Assembly (NCBI GenBank): GCA_019279435.1
Contig: JAAALK010000285.1
Coordinates: forward strand, 69,188,074 to 69,252,073
Direction: 5' to 3'
DNA: 64,000 nt
From: Zizania palustris
Lineage: Eukaryota; Streptophyta; Magnoliopsida; Poales; Poaceae
In this document: positions 21,701 to 33,120 of the stretch, piece after piece
Layout of the letters: each line of letters opens with the position of its first letter
How positions within the stretch are numbered: position 1 is the stretch's first letter
Notes under the pieces: generated by a model
Databases searched by the model: none
Told to the model about the DNA's origin: nothing
Seen by the model: the letters and a program-made list of their open reading frames with translations, nothing else
Translations under genes and position numbers: made by a program

Positions 21701-22880
21701 ATGGCCGACCACCAGAACACTGGCTCCAACAACGGAGAAGAGGAAGCAGTGACGCGCCCGACGGTGTTGTACCCAACTAAGGCGCAACGGCCCCACGATA
21801 GTCTGGGTCGCCATCCGCCAACCATCCCACCTTGGCAGAAATGATGGCGAACCAGAAACCAACTAATCACCGCCCTCCTCACTCAAATGCAGCACCAACA
21901 ATCTCAGTTGGACCGTCTGCAAAATGGGGAGTCTGTCCCTCGTGCACCAGCACCCGCGCCCGCTCCCCAACTCTCGGAGTTACTGCTGTGTGCGCCCACT
22001 CATCTTCTCTAGCACCACCAATCCCATGGAGGCTGGAGATTGGCTCCGCTCCATCGGGAAAAAAGCTGGACCTCCTCCCCTGCACCGACCGGGAGCGAGT
22101 GGCCTTCGCTACTCACCAGCTCCAGGGTCCCGCCACCGAATGGTGAGACAACTACCGTGAGTCCCAGCCTGAGGACCACATGGTGACATGGGCGGAGTTC
22201 ACCATCGCCTTTTGCGCCGCCCACGTCCCCGCCGGAGTCATCACAGTGAAGCAACAGGAGTTCCGCGACCTGCAGCAGGGCAACCAGACCGTCATGGAGT
22301 ATCTCCATGAATTCAACATCTAGCTCGCTACGCGTCGGAAGAGGTATGGACCGCGCCCTCTGCCAGGCTAAGTTCCTCCGGGGACTTAAGGATGAGGTGT
22401 CCATCCAGCTCGTCGCCACCGACTACGCCGACTTCCAACGGCTAGTAAACAAAGCGCTCATCCAAGAGACTGAGAAAAAAAAAGTTGGACCTCAAGAAGA
22501 GTAAGATGATCGCCTTCAAGCATCAACAGGCGAATTCCCAGAGGCCCCGCTTCGTTCCGTCCGCCACCAGAGCCCGCCTACCATCCTCGACCCGCCTACA
22601 GGCCACCTCACGTTGCCAGTGGATCCAACGCCGGGCATCCCCGCCCCGATCCACCAGCTCTGGCCGCTCAGCCGACGTCCGCCGCCAAATCCCCGGTCTT
22701 GAAGGATCGCCAAGGAAGGCCGGTCGTCTGCTTCAACTGCCGTAAGGAAGGGCACTATTCGCACCAGTGTCCCACCCCAAGCAGCCCCAAGGCGCGGCAC
22801 CCAACCAGGAGGTTCATGCCCGCGTCAACCACATCACCGCGGAGGAAGCTCAGGAGGCTCCCGAAGTTGTGCTCGATACG
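21701..22880 (+). pseudogene. gag of element C
   Basis: Starts MADHQNTGSNNG at 21701. Across frame shifts it has a Gln-rich spacer (TQMQHQQSQLDRLQ), the retrotransposon gag core (NPMEAGDWLRSIGKKLDLL … FATHQLQGPATEWW … VMEYLHEFNILA) at 22010-22330, and a zinc knuckle C-F-N-C..GH..C at 22729-22770. Stops and shifts occur near 21842, 22020, 22145, 22322 and 22500. Encodes the nucleocapsid precursor when intact. Confidence 0.85.
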
Positions 22881-25800
22881 TTTACTGTAAATCCCGTACC
22901 AGCTATGATTTTATTTGACTCTGGAGCAACACATTCTTTTCATCTCGGAAGACTTTGTGAAAACCCACAACTTGGACGTACTCCCTCTATCCGTCCCATG
23001 ATGATTGCCACTCCAGCAATAAAACCTTAGCCCACCTATACAGTCCTAAGGTTAAGATAGAGATACAAGGAGTATTGTTCCGAGCCGAGCCAGTCCTCAT
23101 AAAATGCACCGGACTCGACCTTATCCTAGGGATGGATTCGTGATGAAGCACAAGGGAGTGATTGACTGTGCCAACAAGTCTGTCACAGTGACCAACCCCG
23201 AAGGCGAAGCCGTCACCTTTCAGATGATCAGACGCAAACCACTTGAAGCGTCCATCCATTCGCTAGCTCTTGAAGAAGTGCCCATAGTCAAGGAGTTCAT
23301 GGACGTCTTCCCAGAGGACCTACCAGGAATGCCTCCCAAGCGGGACATTGAATTCAGGATCAAACTTTTCCCCGGGACCACTCCAATCTCCAAGCGCCCA
23401 TACCGGATGGCCGCCAACGAACTAGCCGAAGTCAGGAGCAACATCGAGGACCTGGAGCAGAAAGGATACATCCGACCGAGTACCTCACCCTGGGGTGCAT
23501 CGGTCATCTTCGCTATGAAGAAGGACAAGACCAAGAGGATGTGCGTGGACTATAGAGCCTTGAACGACGTAAACCATCAAGAACAAGTACCCATTGCCTC
23601 GGATCGACGACCTGTTCGATCAACTAATAGGATCCTCGGTGTTTTCCAAGATTGACCTCAGGTCAGGTTATCACCAATTGAGGATTAGGGAAGAAGACAT
23701 ACCAAGACGGCCTTCACCTCCCGCTATGGACTCTACGAGTACACTGTGATGTCGTTCGGACTCACGAATGCCCTGGCCTTTTTCATGAACATGATGAACA
23801 ATGTTTTCATGAGTTCTTGGATAAGTTCATCGTGGTATTCATCGACGATATCCTCGTCTACTCCAAGACCAAGGAAGAACACGAAACCCACCTCCGTCTG
23901 ACCCTCGGAAAGCTAAGGGAGCAGCAACTGTACGCCAAATACAGCAAGTGCGAGTTTTGGTCGTCAGAGGTGAAGTTCCTCGGTTATGTTATATCTGCCG
24001 GAGGAATAGCAGTGGACCCAACCACCATGGAAGCAGTGACCAACTGGCTGCAACCCACGACCATGACCAAGATCCGGAGTTTTTCTAGGATTGGCCAGAT
24101 ACTACCGCCGGTTCATCGAGAATTTTTCGAATATCGCCAGCCTATGACCAGATGTTGCAGAAGGAAGTAAAATTTGAATGGACCTCAGATTGTGGAGAAA
24201 GCTTCCAAACCCTCAAAAAGAAGCTCGTGTCAGCCCCTATTCTGACTCTGCCATACATCCGAAAAGACTTCCACGTCTATTGTGATGCCTCTTGTCAAGG
24301 ATTGGGATGTGTCTTAATGCAAGATGGGAAGATTGTATCTTATGTCTCCCGACAGCTAGACCGCATGAGCTGAACTACCCAACCCACGACCTGGAATTAG
24401 AAGCCGTGGTTCATGCCTTTAAGATATGGAGACATTACCTTGTGGGAAACCAGTGCGAGGTCTTCACCGACCACAAGAGCCTCAAGTACATATTTACCCA
24501 ACCAGACCTGAACCTCAGGCAAAGGAGATGGTTGGAACTGATCAAAGATTACGACTTGGGCAACCATTACCATCCAGGCAAGGCAAACGTGGTGGCAGAC
24601 GCCCTTAGTCGAAAAGGGTACTGCAATGCCATCATTGTACAGGACCAAGCCCCTTTGCTTTACAAGGAAATGGAAAGGCTGAATTTAGGGATCACCACCC
24701 GAGCGTACCTCGCTGCCTTGGAGTCAAGACCTGTCTTGATAGACCAGATCCGAGAAAAGCAGAAGGAAGACCCGGACATCTTAGAAATCCAACAGAACAT
24801 GCGGAAGGGTAGAAGCCCCCGGATTCTCCGAGGACGAGCATGGTACCATCTAGTTCGAAACCGGATATGTGTGCCCAACAAGCCTGAGTTGAAGACCCTC
24901 ATCCTTCAAGAAGCCACGATACCTCTATACTCCATACATCCTGGGAGTACCAAGATGTATCAAGATCTGAAGGAAAAATATTGGTGGGTCAGCATGAAGA
25001 GGGAAATAGCTGAGTATGTGGCCAAGTGCGACACATGCCAGCGAGTCAAGGCAGAACATCAAAGGCCTGCCGGACTCCTTCAACCCCTCAAGGTCCCCGA
25101 ATGGAAGTGGGAAGAGATAGGGATGACTTCATCACGGGACTGCCCCAGACCCAAGCTGGTCATGATTCTATCTGGGTGATCATCGACCGACTCACCAAAG
25201 TAGCTCACTTCATCCTCGTCAAGACAACTTACATTGTCACAAAGTTGGCCGAGTTGTATATGACCCAGATCATTTGCCTTCACGGAGTTCCTAAGAAGAT
25301 CGTATCTAACCGTGGGAGTCAGTTTATCTCCATGTTTGGAAGAACCTTCAAGAGGAACTCGACACTCGGCTGAACTTTAGCACTGCCTATCATCCATAGA
25401 CCGACGGTCAAACCGAAAGGGTCAACCAGATATTGGAGGATATGCTTAGAGCTTGCACTCTAGACTTTGGCAGAATGTGGGACAAGAACTTGCCCTATGC
25501 GGAGTTCTCCTACAACACAGCTATCAAGCCACCTGCAAATGTCCCCGTTCGAAGCACTTTACGGGCGTAAATGCAGAACGCCGTTGCTTGGGAGCAGACC
25601 GGAGAGTCACCAACTATTTGGGGACGGATATTTTAAGAGCAGCTGAAGAGAAGGTCAAGATCATCAGGGACAGATTAAAGATAGCCCAGTCCCGACAGAA
25701 GAGCTACGCCGATAACCTCGAAGAGACCTACTAACCTTTGAGGAGGGCGATTATGTCTATCTTTGATTCACTCCCCTCCGTGGCACTCAAGGTTCAACAT

Positions 25801-26155
25801 GAAAGCCAGCAGCACCCCGCTACATTGGCCCTTTTCAATCCTCCGACGGCAAGGAAAGTGGCATATCAACTTGAGTTGCCTCCATCATTGGCAGGGTTCA
25901 CGATGTGTTCCATGTCTCTCGTTGAAGAAGTGTCTTCGTGTGCCCGCCGAGCAAGCCAATCTTCAACAACTCAATGTCCAAGAAGATTTGACCTACATCG
26001 AGAAACCCATCAAGATCTTGGAAACCAAGGAAAGGGTAACCCGGAGTCATGTGGCCCGCTTCTGCAAGGTTCAGTGGGACACCACCCCGCCGAGGGAAGC
26101 TACATGAGAAAAGGAAGACGAACTGAAAGCCTAATACCCTGAGCTATTCGAGTAG
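22880..26155 (+). pseudogene. pol of element C: protease, RT, RNase H, integrase, chromodomain
   Basis: Protease catalytic D-S-G in ILFDSGATHSF at about 22909-22941. RT runs about 23340-24100 with RMCVDYRALN and FIDDILVYS as the catalytic box. RNase H 24190-24620 with VYCDAS and ANVVADALSRK. Integrase finger CDTCQ near 25030; the core has S-N-R-G-S-Q-F at 25305-25325, where the second catalytic Asp is replaced by Asn. The C-terminus (ILETKERVTRSHVARFCKVQW, 25990-26080) resembles the chromodomain of Del/Tekay integrases. Stop at 26153-26155. Frame breaks near 23030, 23140, 23580, 23700, 24090, 24370, 25370 and 25735 make it inactive as read. Confidence 0.87.
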
Positions 26156-26183
26156 AGCTCCAATCTCGAGGACGAGATGTTTG

Positions 26184-26197
26184 TAAGGGGGATAGGT
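26184..26197 (+). promoter_or_regulatory. Polypurine tract of element C
   Basis: GTAAGGGGGATAGG, purine-rich, ending just before the 3' LTR start at 26199. Confidence 0.7.
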
Positions 26198-26198
26198 T

Positions 26199-29100
26199 TG
26201 TAACACCCAAATTTTCAAGAAATAAAAATATTATTTAATCCAATTTACTGAAATTTAATTATTTTGGAAATACCTTTAAATGCCCTCCTTCCCATTTTGA
26301 ACTAAAACCTAGATGAAATGGCCAAACCAGGAGCTAAAATTTTTATGTATGACCCAAAGGCAAGATATATTTTTGAGAATTTTTACAAATTTTTATCATC
26401 CTTGGAAGTAGTCCCTATTATTTTAAAACCAATTTCTGCAATTATTTTTAATCAGAAAACATTTTAAACAGTAATGGGCCTCCCCCTCCCTTCTCTCTCT
26501 CCCGGCGGCCCAGCCCATTACCCTCGCCCGCCTCGGACTGACGGCCCGACCCACCCGTCAGTGAGCCCCGTCACCCTCGCCACGCGCGCCCGACACCCCG
26601 GCCCCACCCTGTCGGCCCCTCTCCCTGAATTAGCCCGCCATTACTTCGCCCGATCCCCAGCGACCATTTCCCCCTCTTCAATTCTGATCGATTTTCATCC
26701 AGGTTCGTTTGAACCCTTGCAACCGAGCTCGCCGGCGGTTTAAAAACGCGTTGACTCACGGCCACCGTCAATTACGCCCCCTCTTGCCCCCACCGGTGAC
26801 CCTATTTCAACCCCCCTAGTGCCCCGCATCCACCCCTCGCTCGCAATTGCACGGAACCGAACCAAACGCCCGTGATGCGCACTTAAACACCTCACCGTCG
26901 CCTTCACTCCAGCCACCACTCGCCATCGCCAGAGTCCCCCTCCGTCCTCGCCGACCGCACCGCTGCGACCACAAGGACCTCGCTAACCTCGGCCACCGCT
27001 CCGTCATCAATGAACCCCAACCGGAACGCAATCGTCGATGAGGACCCAAACCTCTTCGCCGCCTCCACTCGTCTCCCGGCCAAGCTCCATCGACCGTTCG
27101 CCTCGCCGAACAATACCCTCATTATCCCAGTAGTGTCCTCTTTCCATTTAGGCCTTAGGTACGACCACCGTCGCTCGCCGTGGCCCCTGGCCCGCTCGCC
27201 GTCGCCGGAGAAGACGACCGGCACGGGTCGAGTACCCGTGCCATGTCGGATTTAATCCCGACCGTGCGATCACGATCGGACGACTCGGATTATAACGCGC
27301 GTTCGGTTTATCTGGTTCGTCGGATCGTAGTGAAGGGTTATGTTTTAATCTCGTGCATCCATCAGTATTTTAAACCCACACTTGATCTGAGCCGCACTGT
27401 GTACTGGTTTGATGTTTTAATCTGAGCATCCACGTCACTTAACTCCCCCGCCTCACCCTCGCACGTTGGATCTAGATCCAACGGTCCAGATTGGGCTGGA
27501 CCACGCGCATAGTGCGGCGGGTTCACCGTGGGCCTGGCTCACCGTGGACCCGAGGGGCTTTTAATTTAAAATAAATTCCAGAAACTGTTTTAAACTTGTA
27601 AATTCATATCTAGCGCATTTTAACTCCAAAAATTACCATCCCAATTTCAGAAATTTGTAATATTATTCTCTACATGTTCATACAATAAAAACAGTACATT
27701 TACTTTGGACTTTTCATGTTTATTTAAATAGGTATTCAATGCCCTTAGGGTAAAAATGTAAATTCAATTCTAAATTTCAGTAAAGTTTATATATTTCCTT
27801 TCCTGTTAAAACAATGAAACCACTAAGTTTTCTCTGAACCATTATTCAATTAATAGAAACTTAAAAGGAGATTTTTCCAATTCAAAACACCTTATAAAAA
27901 GGACAATAACCCCTTTTAGTTAGTTTAAAATTATTTAAGTTTCCGAAACTAAACAACTTGGTCTTCTTAAATTGGACCAATCAAAACCTATGTGCTTGTT
28001 GTGTGATTTTATATTGTTTAACAGGATGTTGTATTTATTTTGTTCTACTTTATTTATATTGGAAAGACGCCGCCGAGGAACCGGAATACTTCCCGGAAGT
28101 CCCTCCCTCACCTTTCGCTGAACAAGGCAAGTCACCAAACCAACCTTTTGAGCATATTGAACCCATGTTTTATTAAACTATCGCTAAAACACATAGACTA
28201 TACATGCATTAGTCCAATGAAAACCCTTACAGTATATTTATTTAGGATCCCCCGACCTTGATGTGCAACCCAAGCCATGCTATCTCGCCTAACCCCTTGT
28301 CACCATATGATTAGTGTTATTAGTTAGTGTCCAATGTATTGACACGATCGCTATAGGATAAAAAAATGAGTAATAGCAAGATGGTTCTACTATGATCCTT
28401 TACTTCTTATCCTTGGAATTCTATCGGTGATGAGTCGTGGTTTTGAGTGAATGCATGGTGGGTTCCGGGTGCAAGCTAGGGCATTGGTCGGTAGCACCCG
28501 GGGCACTATAAGGACAGGTCTGCGGGATCCGTTGCAATACATTTCTGTACTAACCACAAGTCTAATGGGTAAGTCCTAACTAAGGTATGGAGTGTTCCAA
28601 ACCGAGGCCATTTGGAGATAGGTCAAGCAGCACCTGCGGGTGGCTTGTACCGACGTGGCGCAAAAGGGGGTGCGACGTTAGCCGGGATGCGGCCCGGGCG
28701 CCGGTGAAACCTAGAGCGGGTGGTTATCGCTTGGAGCATTTCATGCTGAGGTTTTGGCACGAGTTCCCGTGTATGGGTCATCTCGTTACACCTTGGTGTT
28801 TGGGATGACTGCATGCCTTGTGGGTATAGTAGTACATCTCTTATCAGAGTTATTAATCTTTTCGAAAATCCGAGCCCACAGTAAAGGGCGGTTGCGTGAT
28901 ATCCCACAGTTAGATTACTTGTGATATGTATGTGCATGTTGGTTTGACATGTAAGGACCGTTGTGCGAGGAGGTAAAACGTACTCCTCGAGTTAGATGGT
29001 ATTATTGTTGTTCATGTTTATTATTCTGCATTATAAAACTTATTACATTAAATGCAATAACTAAAAATGTACTTTTTCGCACTTTTAGCCAATTATCCTT

Positions 29101-29430
29101 CCTTTGTTATTATCTTGCATTATTACCTGCATTTGCGGTGGCTTGTTGAGTACTTTTTGTACTCATACCCGTTGGACACACAATTCAGAGGATGCCTACT
29201 ACGAGGAGGATGGTCTGGAGTAGCGACCCAGTCAAGAAAACGATCTGAAGAAGGCGTTCGTCATGCACCTCTATTTTTATCATCGTTTTTTATTAAACTC
29301 TGATGTAATAAATGGTATGCGTACCATGAATACTGTCGTATGTACGATTGTCGCATGATGAACCTCTTGTATTATTGTTTTCCTTATGAAATCCAATAAT
29401 GTTCCGATTTCGGTGAATCGAGGCGCCACA
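26199..29430 (+). repeat. Element C 3' LTR
   Basis: 3232 bp from TGTAACACCC to GGCGCCACA. Aligns over its length with 17773-20628. No supported gene inside. Confidence 0.92.
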
Positions 29431-29540
29431 CCTGGCCTCTAGCCTCTCTCTACATCGAGGAACTCTCTATCTACCATCCTGCTGGTAGAATTGATCATGC
29501 CCACCTCGAGCTCTCTCTACTCGCTCAACCTGCTTCCTCC
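29431..29540 (-). pseudogene. Copia gag fragment flanking element C
   Basis: Clearly related to 62839-62949, the end of the gag of copia element G, but with many substitutions, so it is a different copy. It shows that C was inserted in a copia gag. Cut by the gap. Confidence 0.65.
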
Positions 29541-30540
29541 NNNNNNNNNNNNNNNNNNNNNNNNNNNNNNNNNNNNNNNNNNNNNNNNNNNNNNNNNNNN
29601 NNNNNNNNNNNNNNNNNNNNNNNNNNNNNNNNNNNNNNNNNNNNNNNNNNNNNNNNNNNNNNNNNNNNNNNNNNNNNNNNNNNNNNNNNNNNNNNNNNNN
29701 NNNNNNNNNNNNNNNNNNNNNNNNNNNNNNNNNNNNNNNNNNNNNNNNNNNNNNNNNNNNNNNNNNNNNNNNNNNNNNNNNNNNNNNNNNNNNNNNNNNN
29801 NNNNNNNNNNNNNNNNNNNNNNNNNNNNNNNNNNNNNNNNNNNNNNNNNNNNNNNNNNNNNNNNNNNNNNNNNNNNNNNNNNNNNNNNNNNNNNNNNNNN
29901 NNNNNNNNNNNNNNNNNNNNNNNNNNNNNNNNNNNNNNNNNNNNNNNNNNNNNNNNNNNNNNNNNNNNNNNNNNNNNNNNNNNNNNNNNNNNNNNNNNNN
30001 NNNNNNNNNNNNNNNNNNNNNNNNNNNNNNNNNNNNNNNNNNNNNNNNNNNNNNNNNNNNNNNNNNNNNNNNNNNNNNNNNNNNNNNNNNNNNNNNNNNN
30101 NNNNNNNNNNNNNNNNNNNNNNNNNNNNNNNNNNNNNNNNNNNNNNNNNNNNNNNNNNNNNNNNNNNNNNNNNNNNNNNNNNNNNNNNNNNNNNNNNNNN
30201 NNNNNNNNNNNNNNNNNNNNNNNNNNNNNNNNNNNNNNNNNNNNNNNNNNNNNNNNNNNNNNNNNNNNNNNNNNNNNNNNNNNNNNNNNNNNNNNNNNNN
30301 NNNNNNNNNNNNNNNNNNNNNNNNNNNNNNNNNNNNNNNNNNNNNNNNNNNNNNNNNNNNNNNNNNNNNNNNNNNNNNNNNNNNNNNNNNNNNNNNNNNN
30401 NNNNNNNNNNNNNNNNNNNNNNNNNNNNNNNNNNNNNNNNNNNNNNNNNNNNNNNNNNNNNNNNNNNNNNNNNNNNNNNNNNNNNNNNNNNNNNNNNNNN
30501 NNNNNNNNNNNNNNNNNNNNNNNNNNNNNNNNNNNNNNNN
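29541..30540. other. Assembly gap, 1000 N
   Basis: Exactly 1000 N. The right edge starts inside exon 3 of the antisense gene of element B. Confidence 1.
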
Positions 30541-32141
30541 AAACTGGTCTTCGGACTTTGCTCGAACCTTTGGATCGAAGCTAGCCGTGACATAGGGGAG
30601 ACCAATTTAGTGGCCATCCTGAGCAAGGCTGATAGGACGGAGCTTAATGCCGCTATTGAATGTGCAGCCTACCAGGTACGAAGCAACTGCGAAATATCAT
30701 AGAATTCATCTACGAATAATATTGACCTTAGTTTTTATTTTTGCAGCAAACTGTCTTGGCTCGAGCTGCGAATATATGCAATGATGAAGAGATCGCTCGT
30801 CTTCGGGAGGAAAATAATGCCTTCAAAGGAATCTTAATATCTCCGAAAGTCGAGTGGTTCAAATGGATAATATAGTGTCAACAGAGCGAAGGGCCAGGCA
30901 AAGTTTGGAGGCTGCGAAGAAAGAGCTCGAAGTAGAGAGAATTGTGCTTCGAAGCAGAAGTTGAAAAGCTACGGGCGGAGCACGCTACTGCGGGGTCCGA
31001 GCTCGTCAGACTCCAAGAGGAAGCTAGCCAGCTGTTAAATCAAAAGAATATCTTGACCACTGAAAATGCTAGGCTTTCTGGGGTTTTGGGCGAAGTTACT
31101 TCGACGAAGGATGCGTTGAACGAAGACAAGCTAAAGTCTAAGAAGGTGGCTGCGGAAGTTATGAGTCAGTTGTTAGATGTCCTGGAGTACTTCGGTACTA
31201 CTGGGATACTTCCTTCTGACGATAACATCACTACTTCTCCGCCGGTTAAAAAGGATCCAAGGAGTGGCGAAGTAGATGAAGACAGCGGGCATTAGATACG
31301 GAGAACTCTCCGGAAAAGTGTCCGCTGTTGGCCTACTTCGCTACTACGAAGATCTGGGCCGATCGATAACTCCGAACGCAGGAGGGGGCCCAATCACCTT
31401 CGACGACGAACGACTTTTGAAACCTTCCGAAGGTGTGGCTGCTGCCTGGCGAGCCTTCCAAACTTCATGGAGAGCCGAAGGTCGCTCCGCGATCAAGGCT
31501 TGGATCGACGAAGGCCAACGCCAGAAGCAAGTTCGGACCCAAGCTTCGAGCAGTCAGCCTCCTCCGAACCCGCAGGTTTAGAAATATCTTAGGATTTTTG
31601 GCCATGTAAAGCTTTATGCTTATAAACATTTATCAATGAAAATTTGTTGTCATATTTTTAGGCTTTGCCTTTTACGGAAGATATCGAAGTGTTAGACCTT
31701 AACGACGAAGTTCGCTCATTATGGACCACCTTCGATCTTCTAAAAGCTTATAAACGTCCTCGATTTCTAATTCCTCGAGATGACTCCTGGTGTAATTGCG
31801 CCCGAAGTAATCAAAGATATATTGTCTTATATTAAAGAGGAAGAAAAAGAGGTTAACGTAACACTTCGTCTTCTGAAGACGTTATATGGTCTGAAGACGA
31901 AGATGAAGCTCAGAATAAAAAGCCTGAAGAACTTGGAAGCTGGGAAAGGAGCCCCGAACGGCTTCAAACTTGGGCCGAGCTTCAACAAGAACAGAAGGAT
32001 TTTAGAGCTTCGAAGGGGGGCAAGAGAGTTAAACGCAAAGTTATTAGAACTCCCGGTGCTGGAACTAGTCGTTCCACCCCTAGCTCTAGGGACCGAAGAG
32101 GTCTTCGATTCCTTCTTGGTATAGATACCAATTTTTCATAA
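30541..32141 (+). CDS. Antisense gene of element B, 5' part lost in the gap
   Basis: Exon 3 tail 30541-30675, intron 30676-30746, exon 4 30747-31575 (coiled coil), intron 31576-31661, exon 5 31662-32141. Same splice borders as in A. It shares A's in-frame TAG before MKTAGIRYG and the shift ahead of RDIGETN. Extra single-base differences near 30820, 30953, 31233, 31786 and 31860 break frames that are open in A, which points to sequence noise. Role unknown, as for A. Confidence 0.75.
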
Positions 32142-32500
32142 TGTAATCTGTAAACACATTCGTTTGAATAATGAATACCTGATTTAAAATTGTCTCCATA
32201 TTTACTAGCCCCTCTTTGGGTATAAGCAACTTCGAACTGTATTCAAAGATGGTTATGCGCAAAGAAAAAACTTCGGAGTACAATTTTTTGGGGGTTCGGA
32301 GCCCCTATGTAATTTAAAGATCTTTTAAAATCTTATAAAATGTCTTCGACTATTTTTAGTCGGAAAAATGGCAACTTAGTACCTTTGTTTTTTGAAAGAA
32401 ATCACTTGAGATAACTTTCAAGATACCTTAGTATCTTAGATAATTTTCACTTTGGACTGTGTTAACAGACATTCGAAGATCATGGCTCAAATGCTGTTTT

Positions 32501-32960
32501 GCTTTAGCCACCTTCGGCTCTTTTGCGATCTCTGTCGAACCAATGGTTCGGAGTTTGCAATGGTCTCTTTGGACTCTTTTTACGGATGTCTACCAGCCAA
32601 TGGCTTGGACTCCGTATATTTTGGCCACCTTCGGCTCTTTTTGCGGAAGTCTACCAGCCAATGGCTTGGACTTCGCAGGTTTTGGCCACCTTCGGCTCTT
32701 TTTACGGAAGTCTACCAGCCAATGGCTTGGACTCCGTAGGTTTTGGCCACCTTCGGCTCTTTTTACGGAAGTCTACCAGCCAATGGCTTGGACTCCGTAG
32801 GTTTTGGCCACCTTCGTCTCATTTTACGGAAGTCTACCAGCCAATGGCTTGGACTCCGTAGGATGTGGTTTTGGGCTCTTTTACGGATGCCTACAAGCCG
32901 GTGGCTTGGACTCCGGATTATGTCAGCCCCCACGTCGGAAGCTTCGAACCAATGGTTCGA
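32501..32960. repeat. 61-bp tandem repeat array (B)
   Basis: Same array as 7201-7660, with the same unit number and core order. Lies between the antisense gene stop (32141) and the pol stop (33121). The stretch 32142-32500 is AT-rich noncoding. Confidence 0.9.
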
Positions 32961-33120
32961 AGTCCGAAATACAACCCAGCTTCATGACACTTCCCTCTCG
33001 GTCGACCCCGCGGTTCCAGTGCGTCCACTCGGAAGCTGGAAGTCTATGAGGGGAAGGCACTATCAGGATCGTATGCTTTATTAATTTAGGAGATGATTAC
33101 AAGCGAATTACAAGGAGCCC

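Larger units (their letters stand above)
17773..29430 (+). mobile_element. Element C: Tekay/Del-like chromovirus (Ty3/gypsy)
   Basis: Plus-strand element with LTRs of about 3.2 kb. Order: partial 5' LTR, PBS for initiator tRNA-Met, upstream ORF, gag with zinc knuckle, protease, RT, RNase H, integrase, chromodomain-like C-terminus, polypurine tract, 3' LTR starting TGTAACACCC. Very long LTRs, that LTR start, the Met PBS and an integrase chromodomain fit the Tekay/Del chromoviruses. The 5' end is lost in the gap, so the duplication cannot be checked; the right flank begins CCTGG. All ORFs carry stops and frameshifts. Confidence 0.85.
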
